From positions 1-11,386 of the forward strand of contig DUJK01000213.1 in NCBI GenBank assembly GCA_013329925.1: a DNA stretch of 11,386 nucleotides. The letters run 5' to 3'. Source of the DNA: Candidatus Poseidoniaceae archaeon (GTDB lineage: Archaea > Thermoplasmatota > Poseidoniia > Poseidoniales > Poseidoniaceae). Positions 1 to 7,048 of this stretch are shown here, one piece after another. The notes under the pieces are model-generated. The model ran no database searches, was not told the DNA's origin, and was given only the letters and a program-made list of their open reading frames with translations. A program made the position numbers and the translations under genes. Positions within the stretch are counted from its first letter, which is position 1, and every line of letters starts with the position of its first letter.

Positions 1-3000
1 CGTATTCCACCAATTGCCAATTACCGTGAAAAAGACCCAGAACTAGGTGAACTAAATCTGTCAACAGGTGGCGAATATCCAGAATTAAAGTATGGACTAC
101 GATTTGGTGCAGGATTCGGCTCACAAATCGCCTTGTCTCTGGCAAGGAAATGGGATGTTATCGGTGAACGAATTGATGGGTCAAAATTCATGGCCTGGAT
201 TAGACAACTTGCCCAATCTGATGATGTAGTTCTACGTGTTCTCGATGGCAAATTAGTCTCCTATGTTGATGGTTCAAATAATCTTCACGGCGGTATTAAA
301 GGTGAGGCTTGGGATGTTACTAACAAGTTTGAAGGCTTGCCAATTAACCAGCCAATGGTTGCTGAACAGGTGCCAGAAAAAGCACCTATTGATGTTCCAC
401 AAGTAATCGATGAGGTTATTGCTGATCCAGTTGTTCAGCAAAACTCAGGTGGGAAAGAGGTTGTTGATGCAGTCATCGATGTAGTTGTGAAACATACTGG
501 CTATCCTGCTGACTTTGTTGAACTAGATCAGGATCTTGAAGGCGAACTTGGAATTGATACAGTAAAACAGGCAGAAATTATGGCAGAGATTCGTAGTCGT
601 TTTGGGTTACCCGTTGACGAAGATTTCGTCCTGTCTGATTATCCAACCTTGAACCACATGATTGGCTATATTGATCAGATGTCCGGCGGGTCTTCTACTG
701 CGGCACAAGCAGTCGCTGCACCTGTGGTGGCTGTAGTTGAAGCAGTACAAGATGTGGTTACAGATGTTGTTGAAGAAGTTGCTAAAGCAAAGCCTCAAAC
801 TATTCTGGTAAATGATGATGATTTAGTTCAAACAGTGATCGAAGTTGTTGTTGAACATACCGGATACCCCGCAGATTTTATTGAATTAGACCAAGATTTG
901 GAAGGCGAACTTGGAATTGATACAGTGAAGCAGGCAGAGATAATGGCAGATATTAGGAGTAAATTCTCCTTGCCAGTGGATGAAGATTTCGTATTATCAG
1001 ATTATCCAACATTGAACCACATGATTGCCTATATTCACAAGATGACCGGCAACGCACCTGCTTCTGCAACTCTTTCAGTACCTGAGGAAGTGGCGGAAGA
1101 AAACCCAATCCCGCTTGCGATGGACCAACCAGAGGTAGTTTCGGGACCTCCAAGTGCAATGGCTGGAAATGAGGAAATTCAATCAAAATTAATTGATGTG
1201 GTAGTGAAGCATACTGGTTATCCGGCCGACTTTATAGAAATGGACCAAGACCTAGAAGGTGAACTTGGAATTGATACAGTCAAGCAGGCAGAAATAATGG
1301 CAGAGGTAAGAGATATTTTCCAACTACCAGTTGATGAAGACTTTATTCTAGGCGATCATCCAACTCTCAATCATTTTACGGCTTATATCATAAAAATGCA
1401 AGGTGGCTCAATTCAACAAACAGATGCTGGTGATTTATCGGTACCAAACGAAATTGTCGAACAAGATGAATCCACTACTACCATTACTTCACAGTCGACA
1501 ATGATGCCTTCAGGTTGCCGAAGATGGCAAGTTGAAGTCGAGGAGTGTCTAGGTATAGAGGAGTCATTAGAGATTTCGGGAACGGTAGTTGTTACCGATG
1601 ATGGATGGGGTATTGCAGAAGAATTGTGCACTCGCTTGGAAGCTCGAGGTTTATCAGCCATAAGGGTTGGATTTGAATCAGAAATTCGTGATATGTCAAT
1701 TCAAGTTGAAGGTACTAGGACTGTGCTGAGGGCTGACCCAGCCAATATTGAACATATAGCGCTGGTTGGTGAAGAGTTAAACAAATCAAAAATCTGTGGT
1801 GTTATTCATTTAGCGGCCTTAAAGTTAGCAGGAGTTGAATGGGAAGAAGACACTTACCCTTCTTCACAAATATCGCTGGCAGCCCACGGGTGGTTTGGGC
1901 TGCTAAAACAACTAGGTGGTCAACTTGCCAGTATAGGTACGGGAATAGTTGCCTCGGTAACCACTCTAGACGGCAGACATGGTAACAAGGGTGAATTATT
2001 CAATTCAATACAATGTTCGGCAAGTGGTGTAACCAAATCCTACTCATTTGAGCAACCTCATCTTCGAACCAGGGCTTTAGATTTGCATCCTGAAATCGTT
2101 TTAGATGCAGTTCATGCTGCAGAAATTATCGACAATGACTTGTTTACCATTGCTGGCGATGTAGAGATTGGTATCGACCGTGATGGCAGAAGATGGACTC
2201 TTGTTGCCTTTGATGAGCAATTAGAAAGTGAGCGCAACCCTCTGGGTAACAAAGATACTTGGTTAGTTTCAGGAGGTGGATCAGGAGTTACTGCGGCCTC
2301 AATCATCGGAGTTGCTGCTGCTAGCACAGACGCCAATGCTCACTTTATTCTCTTGGGCAGATCGACATTAATCGAAGAGGCACAAACTTGGATTGATTGG
2401 AGTGATGAACAACTCTCAGCTAGAAAAATGCTGCTTAGAGATGAGATGGTTGCACAAAGCGAAAATAGTAAAGTAACTATGGTGGAATGGAATAAAGAGT
2501 GGCAAAAATATACTCGTAGTAGAGATGTATTCATCACCCTTGATAAAATTGAAAAGACGGGAAATAAAGCCAGATATCATTCGATTGATGTCATGGATTT
2601 GCCGGCAATGACAGAACTTGGCTCAACCCTTAAGCGGAAAATAACTGGCGTAGTTCACGGGGCTGGCTTAGAAGATTCAAAATTAGTAGCAGATAAAAGT
2701 CATGAAATATTTGATCGAGTTGTTAGAGTAAAATTAGACGGCTGGAAGTCCCTGATGTCGGCGGTTGAAGCATCAGGTACTAAGGCGCTCAAATTTGCCG
2801 CTTGTTTCACTAGCGTTGCAGGACGTTTTGGTAATGGCGGGCAAACAGATTATGCTGCAGCCAACAGTGTCTTAGATGCTGAGATGGCTCGCCTTTCAGC
2901 CAGTGGTCAATGCCGAGCAGTTGCGATTGCCTGGACTGGATGGCAAGATGTCGGAATGGCTACAAGAGGTTCGATTGAAGCAGTATTTGCTGCGGCAGGA

Positions 3001-4137
3001 ATTGAAACCTTAGATGTGGCAACAGGTGTTGAAATATTCGTCAATGAGGCGTTATCGGGCGGCAAGCGTAGAGTCCTTGGCTGTGGTTCATTAGGGCTCA
3101 TGGACCGTTTTGACAGCTTTAGAGAAGCACCATTGAGATTGCCTGGAGAAATGGCAGCAATTATTGCCGACCCAGCAAGGTTTCCACTAATCGACAAAGT
3201 GCTATCGCTGGATGAACAAAATAATATCGTGACAGAGACCACATTGTCAACAGAAGTGCATCCATTCCTTATTGACCATGCCATTGAGGGTGTTCCATAT
3301 CATCCGGGAGTTATGGCCATGGAGATGTTCGCAGAAAACGCCTTATTGCTAAAACCTTCAACCTGTTTAGCAGGCTTTGAAGAGGTGAGTTTTGGCTTAC
3401 CAGTAAAGTTACTCAAAGAGCATCTAAAGGTTAGAATCGAAGCAAACCATGAACGCCAAGAAGGTAATATCCATTGGGTAAGGTGTAAGTTAGTATCCGA
3501 CTTGACTAATTCTAAGGGCGAGATTTTTGGGCAACGAGATCATCATTCTGCGCTAGTTAGATTGGTTGAAAAGAGTGATGATTTGTCTAAGTTCCTCCAC
3601 CGTGAAGTCGCCTTGATGCCAGAGCTTGGGGTTCCACCGCTAGATGAATTACAGTTGATGCCTTCATTCATTTACCAGCGTTATTTCCACGGCCCTCGTT
3701 TCCAATCCCATGGTGGGATAATTCGTGGTATTGGTGATAAATCTGTACCTGGCGCTGATGGCATCGCTTTGATGAGAAATCAACTACCAATTACTGAGCA
3801 ATTTTTGGCCGAGGCAGAAGGTAGTAAAGTTCTGCTTGAAGCATTACCAATGCTAATCGAGGCAGGATTCCAAAATGCAGGCTTTGTTGCGATGGAGTCA
3901 GAAGGTTTCTCCTCACTACCGGTGGGCATCGAGTGGTCTACCACACTTAGAGTCCCAGAGCGAAATGAAGTATTACGTATGCGTAGCCTTCGAGTCGGGG
4001 TAGAGGAAGCAGGAATCACTGTTCACAATGTGATTATAATTGGGGATGATGAAGCTCCTGTCCTAGCAATGAAAGGTTTGCGACTAAAGAGTATGGCGCC
4101 AGTTCCTGAAGAACAGAGATTCACACTTGAACGTTAA
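1..4137 (+). CDS. Multidomain PfaA-like fatty-acid/polyketide synthase, 5'-truncated: KS(end)-ACP-ACP-ACP-KR-DH
   Basis: The frame is open from the first base, so the start lies left of the window; 1378 residues are visible (numbered from base 1). Residues 1-47 are the last part of a ketosynthase, ending in the typical GAGFGS segment (36-41). Three acyl carrier domains follow at about 154-227, 275-348 and 394-467, each with ELGIDTVKQAEIM, joined by Ala/Val/Glu/Pro-rich linkers. A degenerate Rossmann half (about 505-720) precedes a catalytic ketoreductase (about 750-1035) with NADP loop GGGSGVTA (758-765) and K911, S938, Y951, N955. A double-hotdog dehydratase-like region (about 1075-1370) carries HxxxGxxxxP at 1093-1102. 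The order resembles PUFA-synthase PfaA and related bacterial synthases, which build acyl chains by condensation, ketoreduction and dehydration. No acyltransferase fits between the ketosynthase and the carriers. Oddities are Thr at each carrier attachment site and Glu1287 where the second dehydratase Asp is expected. The product cannot be predicted. A start near 133 would cut the ketosynthase and is rejected. Confidence 0.88.
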   Translation, partial: RIPPIANYREKDPELGELNLSTGGEYPELKYGLRFGAGFGSQIALSLARKWDVIGERIDGSKFMAWIRQLAQSDDVVLRVLDGKLVSYVDGSNNLHGGIKGEAWDVTNKFEGLPINQPMVAEQVPEKAPIDVPQVIDEVIADPVVQQNSGGKEVVDAVIDVVVKHTGYPADFVELDQDLEGELGIDTVKQAEIMAEIRSRFGLPVDEDFVLSDYPTLNHMIGYIDQMSGGSSTAAQAVAAPVVAVVEAVQDVVTDVVEEVAKAKPQTILVNDDDLVQTVIEVVVEHTGYPADFIELDQDLEGELGIDTVKQAEIMADIRSKFSLPVDEDFVLSDYPTLNHMIAYIHKMTGNAPASATLSVPEEVAEENPIPLAMDQPEVVSGPPSAMAGNEEIQSKLIDVVVKHTGYPADFIEMDQDLEGELGIDTVKQAEIMAEVRDIFQLPVDEDFILGDHPTLNHFTAYIIKMQGGSIQQTDAGDLSVPNEIVEQDESTTTITSQSTMMPSGCRRWQVEVEECLGIEESLEISGTVVVTDDGWGIAEELCTRLEARGLSAIRVGFESEIRDMSIQVEGTRTVLRADPANIEHIALVGEELNKSKICGVIHLAALKLAGVEWEEDTYPSSQISLAAHGWFGLLKQLGGQLASIGTGIVASVTTLDGRHGNKGELFNSIQCSASGVTKSYSFEQPHLRTRALDLHPEIVLDAVHAAEIIDNDLFTIAGDVEIGIDRDGRRWTLVAFDEQLESERNPLGNKDTWLVSGGGSGVTAASIIGVAAASTDANAHFILLGRSTLIEEAQTWIDWSDEQLSARKMLLRDEMVAQSENSKVTMVEWNKEWQKYTRSRDVFITLDKIEKTGNKARYHSIDVMDLPAMTELGSTLKRKITGVVHGAGLEDSKLVADKSHEIFDRVVRVKLDGWKSLMSAVEASGTKALKFAACFTSVAGRFGNGGQTDYAAANSVLDAEMARLSASGQCRAVAIAWTGWQDVGMATRGSIEAVFAAAGIETLDVATGVEIFVNEALSGGKRRVLGCGSLGLMDRFDSFREAPLRLPGEMAAIIADPARFPLIDKVLSLDEQNNIVTETTLSTEVHPFLIDHAIEGVPYHPGVMAMEMFAENALLLKPSTCLAGFEEVSFGLPVKLLKEHLKVRIEANHERQEGNIHWVRCKLVSDLTNSKGEIFGQRDHHSALVRLVEKSDDLSKFLHREVALMPELGVPPLDELQLMPSFIYQRYFHGPRFQSHGGIIRGIGDKSVPGADGIALMRNQLPITEQFLAEAEGSKVLLEALPMLIEAGFQNAGFVAMESEGFSSLPVGIEWSTTLRVPERNEVLRMRSLRVGVEEAGITVHNVIIIGDDEAPVLAMKGLRLKSMAPVPEEQRFTLER
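460..1401 (+). repeat. Three tandem acyl carrier protein domains within the synthase
   Basis: There are three in-frame copies of a roughly 74-residue carrier domain at 460-681, 823-1044 and 1180-1401. The attachment-site codons lie at 559-561, 922-924 and 1276-1278, spaced 121 and 118 codons apart. Each copy has HTGYPADF, DQDLEGELGIDT and LPVDEDF, and ends in a (D/H)(Y/H)PTLNH segment. The DNA around the attachment site is nearly identical in all three. The linker after copy 1 (residues about 231-265) is rich in Ala, Val and Glu, as in flexible linkers of multi-carrier synthases. Tandem carriers are a hallmark of PUFA synthases, where more copies raise output (established for that family). 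The close similarity suggests recent duplication or gene conversion. All three have Thr (ACA) where Ser normally holds the phosphopantetheine arm. Confidence 0.9.
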
Positions 4138-4154
4138 TGGTGACGTTAATGGTA
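4131..4154 (+). repeat. 12-bp tandem duplication across the synthase stop / transferase start
   Basis: Two adjacent 12-bp copies, ACGTTAATGGTG (4131-4142) and ACGTTAATGGTA (4143-4154), differ only in the last base. Each contains a TAATG stop-start overlap in the same register, so the synthase frame meets TAA at 4135 and again at 4147, and the transferase frame has ATG at 4137 and 4149. One copy would be enough for translational coupling. The duplication adds four codons to the transferase N-terminus if the first ATG is used. Confidence 0.85.
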
Positions 4155-4916
4155 GGCACTGACAAAATAATTCCTACCTCCTTTGGCAGCGACTCGCCAA
4201 GATTACTTTGTATGATGATGCCTATTGAGCATTTGAAATTATCAGATGTGCTACTTGCTAATAATGATGAAGTAGCGAAATTTGTTACTGAGAAGCGACG
4301 TATGGAACACCTTGCTGGTAGGTATTTGTTACAACTTTCACTCGCTAAATGGGGCGTCGACAGTTCACTGATTGAGGTTCGAAGAAACGAGTTTAGGGCG
4401 CCTAGTATTGCTTATCTGCCCGGAACTTGGAAAAGAACTCCCCTTCCATCAATCTCAATTGGCCATTCATCGGGCTATGCCTTTGTGGCCCTAGTAGAGT
4501 CTGGCTGGACTGTAGGCATTGATGCAGAGCCAGAAGATCTAGTAATTTCGAAAGGAGTGTTTGATATGATGGCGAAGGGGGATGAACTCTCTTATCTCAA
4601 TAACAATCCAAATCAAGCGGTAAGGTTGTGGACTAGCAAAGAATCAATCCAAAAATCTGCCAGGCTTGGCATGAATTTAAACCCCCGAGATATTCGAATT
4701 CCAATTGGAGAAACGAAAAGTAAATTATCAATTGAAAATTCAATTTTTCAATTGGAAAATTTGACATCCAATGGATTTTTTATCAGTATCAGTTACTGTC
4801 TTGGAGAAGGTTATGACTCAATTCCTGAGGATAAGTTGCTAGAGCAAACTCAGCGTGCAATGTCTAAAGGAGAAGATTGGTCAGTAGGCTGTAAAACGAC
4901 TAGGTCGAATGCTTGA
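4137..4916 (+). CDS. Sfp-type 4'-phosphopantetheinyl transferase
   Basis: This 259-residue protein is of normal length for the Sfp/AcpT family, which transfers 4'-phosphopantetheine from CoA to carrier domains in the cytoplasm. Visible motifs are RRMEHLAGRYL (54-64, the Arg-rich CoA-contacting helix), SISIGHSSGYAFVAL (105-119), GIDAE (127-131, with the Mg-binding Asp129 and Glu131) and WTSKES (165-170, matching WxxKEA). The C-terminal half after about residue 185 is less conserved. Its ATG overlaps the synthase stop codon by one base (TAATG), so translation is probably coupled and the likely partner is the carrier array of that synthase. A second ATG at 4149, inside a duplicated 12-bp unit, is an equally plausible start; no clear ribosome-binding site distinguishes them. 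The gene ends directly against a convergent gene. The family call is firm; the partner is inferred from position. Confidence 0.9.
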   Translation: MVTLMVGTDKIIPTSFGSDSPRLLCMMMPIEHLKLSDVLLANNDEVAKFVTEKRRMEHLAGRYLLQLSLAKWGVDSSLIEVRRNEFRAPSIAYLPGTWKRTPLPSISIGHSSGYAFVALVESGWTVGIDAEPEDLVISKGVFDMMAKGDELSYLNNNPNQAVRLWTSKESIQKSARLGMNLNPRDIRIPIGETKSKLSIENSIFQLENLTSNGFFISISYCLGEGYDSIPEDKLLEQTQRAMSKGEDWSVGCKTTRSNA

Positions 4917-5345
4917 TCATTTCCAAAACATGTAACTTTCACGACTTTCTTCCCAAGGAAGGTCGAGAAGTATGCCAATTTCGGTTAAGATGACATAATT
5001 CAACAAGAGATAGGTCAAATAACTAACAATCAATACCAGCAGCGATGTATTGACAATTTTTCTCCTTTCTCTTTTTGCTTGATCCAACGTACAGATTCCT
5101 TTACCTCTAAAATGGATAACTAATCCGACGATTACAAAAGATAACGCCAACAACAGCATCAATGGCCTAAACCATCCATAACCGTCGTCCCCCCAGTATA
5201 GGGAATCAGATAACGCAGCAGCTGAGCTAACACTTGCTAAACCAAATAATACCAATACGACACTTGGTAGGCAGCACATAGAAGCAATAATGGCTGAGCC
5301 AGAAATCAACTTAATCAGCGATTTCTGGTCTTTTTCATCGGCCAT
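4917..5345 (-). CDS. Small three-helix membrane protein, MerT/MerC-like
   Basis: The protein has 142 residues from the ATG at 5345. Three hydrophobic segments are visible: about 10-45, 62-79 and 99-127. The first contains a Cys-Cys-Leu-Pro motif (C24, C25), and a lone Cys (C85) lies in the loop between helices two and three, in a KGICTLDQAKRERR stretch. A vicinal Cys pair in helix one of a three-helix protein is the pattern of MerT/MerC mercuric ion importers, so a soft-metal or thiol-linked transport role is possible. However, MerT usually has two Cys in the later loop, and no merP, merA or merR is present here. The cargo is therefore unknown. A GTG at 5351 would add two residues, but the purine-rich site at 5351-5357 overlaps it and is well spaced for the ATG. 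It lies 12 bp after the alpha/beta hydrolase gene, probably in one operon. Confidence 0.55.
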   Translation of the reverse strand: MADEKDQKSLIKLISGSAIIASMCCLPSVVLVLFGLASVSSAAALSDSLYWGDDGYGWFRPLMLLLALSFVIVGLVIHFRGKGICTLDQAKRERRKIVNTSLLVLIVSYLTYLLLNYVILTEIGILLDLPWEESRESYMFWK

Positions 5346-5350
5346 CCCCA

Positions 5351-5357
5351 CTCCCCC
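5351..5357 (-). promoter_or_regulatory. Shine-Dalgarno site deciding the start of the MerT-like gene
   Basis: On the minus strand GGGGGAG lies five bases before the ATG at 5345, immediately after the TAA of the upstream hydrolase gene. With the alternative GTG (5349-5351) the site would overlap the start codon, so the ATG is preferred. The strong site suits an internal operon gene reached by reinitiation. Confidence 0.6.
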
Positions 5358-7004
5358 TTAACAGTGACTAAAACGACTCTCTGCTAAAGCATTAGGGTAT
5401 GACTCTAATGGTAACACTGGAGTACCATCAGACCACTTGCCCATGAATTCTAGTAGCGGCCCTTGAATCAAGTGTTGATAAGCAAAGTCTTCGGTATTAA
5501 AATCAGCCCGACTACGAGCAACGACCCAATCTGCTTGAGCATCAACGCGCCGATAAAACGACCAATCTGCTAGAGAGTCATGAACCTCGTTAGCCGGGAT
5601 ATAGTGTGTTGCAATCATTCTAGGAAATCCGTATTTGTCACTTGGAACGTAAATGACCAGTGAATTATTTTGGTTGGTTAAATGAAATAATTGTTGATGG
5701 TATGCACTTTCACATTGTCCAACAGTCATGTCATCTTCGGCGACAACTAAGTGAATTATTGTGTGCTCTGGTAGTTCAGTAAAATTTGGCTGCCAAAGGT
5801 TTTGGCTTGGTCTTGAAGCGGCCATTTCTGTATCCACTACCAATGTTTCACTGCCCCAGCTAAATTCTTGCACCATTTGCAAGGCACTAATTGAGTATGC
5901 TCCACCTAAGCTGTGTCCACCGATGTACAGATGTTCGGGCATTATGGATAAGTTGCCTAACACGTCATCGATTTCTTGACCGCGAGTATCATCATCGATT
6001 ATTGTATTGAGCTTGCTAAGTGCAGAATTTATTGAGTACAAACGTGGGACATGATGAGGCCAATCAGAAGTACCTTGGATATTATCTGGGTCAAAATCTT
6101 CACCACCTTCCGGCCTTATATCAGTAGGATATTGGATGTATGCCACGACCATGCCTTTACCGACAAGTCGTTGAATCCAATCGGTGTAGGAATCCCTTGA
6201 TGGATTGTTAAATGCATGGAATAAAATGGCTAGTGGCACACCTTCAATACCGGGGTCTTCGGGCAGTACTGGTATAGAAAGGTAAATTGAGAATTCTATA
6301 TCTTCTTCAGTATCTCCTTGAATCGCTGTGACGTTTTCTGGTAGTTCATACGGATAGATTTCTAGAACTTCTAGAAATGGTCCTGGCTCTCCTCCATAAC
6401 CAAATATTGGCTTTGCTGGCGGAGATGGTGCCATACCGACTAAAGCAGGTATTCCTGGCATCATCAGCCACGCAGCTAGGAATACCGCAAATAAGTGGGA
6501 AATTGAGTAGAAGTTATCCAATCCCGAATTTTTAGATTTGGGCAACTTGGGCACGCCTCTTGCGATTATTGCCGAAGAGAATAGTAGCACTCCATAGATT
6601 GTTGGTAGTAATAGGAAAGCACCTCGAAGGTACCTCAAATCCATGATGACGAATACAGCATAAGAGCCAATTATGAAACCAGAGCAAATTATTGCTCCAT
6701 AACCAAACCCGCGATTGATGGGTTTATCTTGTTGTCTTCTAACCATTAACCACATACTAGTGGCAAGAATTAATCCAGCAAAGGTGGTTATTGCTGGGAC
6801 ATTATCGCGTAGTACCATGGTCCATTCCAGTGTTCTAATTGCTAGTGGCCAAACTGCATTTTCGAGGGTATTGCCGAGAATTAGCAAATATATAGTTTCA
6901 AATAATGCAATAAATACACCAACTAGAAAGAGGAATAATCCAAAAAAAGGTGATTTGGCAAACCTGTTAACTGTCGAATCTGCCACCTCCGTACGGTTGT
7001 CCAT
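5358..7004 (-). CDS. Membrane-anchored alpha/beta hydrolase (N-terminal helices plus serine hydrolase domain)
   Basis: This 548-residue protein has two parts. Residues 1-190 hold about five hydrophobic segments (roughly 18-43, 70-88, 101-121, 127-147, 167-190), with no cleavable signal peptide. Residues 210-548 form an alpha/beta hydrolase: a strand and oxyanion region near LAILFHAF (258-265), the nucleophile elbow GGHSLGG (362-368, Ser365), a probable acid at Asp424 or Asp425 in VVAEDD, and a probable catalytic His475 in NEVHDSL. The fold resembles the esterase/lipase/chlorophyllase-like group, so ester hydrolysis is likely; the substrate is not predictable. If the helices run as counted, the domain should face outside the membrane, consistent with acting on external lipids or esters. 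No Shine-Dalgarno precedes the ATG at 7004, and a T-rich tract separates it from the upstream peptidase gene. The MerT-like gene follows 12 bp downstream. Confidence 0.8.
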   Translation of the reverse strand: MDNRTEVADSTVNRFAKSPFFGLFLFLVGVFIALFETIYLLILGNTLENAVWPLAIRTLEWTMVLRDNVPAITTFAGLILATSMWLMVRRQQDKPINRGFGYGAIICSGFIIGSYAVFVIMDLRYLRGAFLLLPTIYGVLLFSSAIIARGVPKLPKSKNSGLDNFYSISHLFAVFLAAWLMMPGIPALVGMAPSPPAKPIFGYGGEPGPFLEVLEIYPYELPENVTAIQGDTEEDIEFSIYLSIPVLPEDPGIEGVPLAILFHAFNNPSRDSYTDWIQRLVGKGMVVAYIQYPTDIRPEGGEDFDPDNIQGTSDWPHHVPRLYSINSALSKLNTIIDDDTRGQEIDDVLGNLSIMPEHLYIGGHSLGGAYSISALQMVQEFSWGSETLVVDTEMAASRPSQNLWQPNFTELPEHTIIHLVVAEDDMTVGQCESAYHQQLFHLTNQNNSLVIYVPSDKYGFPRMIATHYIPANEVHDSLADWSFYRRVDAQADWVVARSRADFNTEDFAYQHLIQGPLLEFMGKWSDGTPVLPLESYPNALAESRFSHC

Positions 7005-7026
7005 AAAGGTGATTTAGTTTTACACT

Positions 7027-7034
7027 AAAAAAAA
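7027..7034 (-). terminator. T8 tract after the M28 peptidase gene
   Basis: The minus strand carries eight consecutive T residues, starting 14 bases past the peptidase stop (TGA at 7049-7051), with no stem-loop. Oligo-T on the non-template strand is the usual intrinsic termination signal in archaea. The tract also lies at -23 to -30 from the ATG at 7004, so it could instead be part of an AT-rich promoter for a leaderless hydrolase mRNA. Confidence 0.45.
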
Positions 7035-7048
7035 GGTTGTAATGAAAA

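Noticed and set aside
133..135. TTG at 133 as the start of the synthase gene
   Set aside because: The frame is open to base 1 and residues 1-44 carry a recognisable ketosynthase C-terminus, so the real start is outside the window.
5349..5351. GTG start for the MerT-like gene
   Set aside because: The strong GGGGGAG site overlaps this GTG, while the ATG at 5345 has normal spacing. The difference is only two residues and stays uncertain.
6715..7017. Plus-strand 100-codon open frame opposite the hydrolase membrane region
   Set aside because: It lies wholly antisense to the hydrophobic N-terminus of a well-supported gene, and its protein shows no recognisable features.
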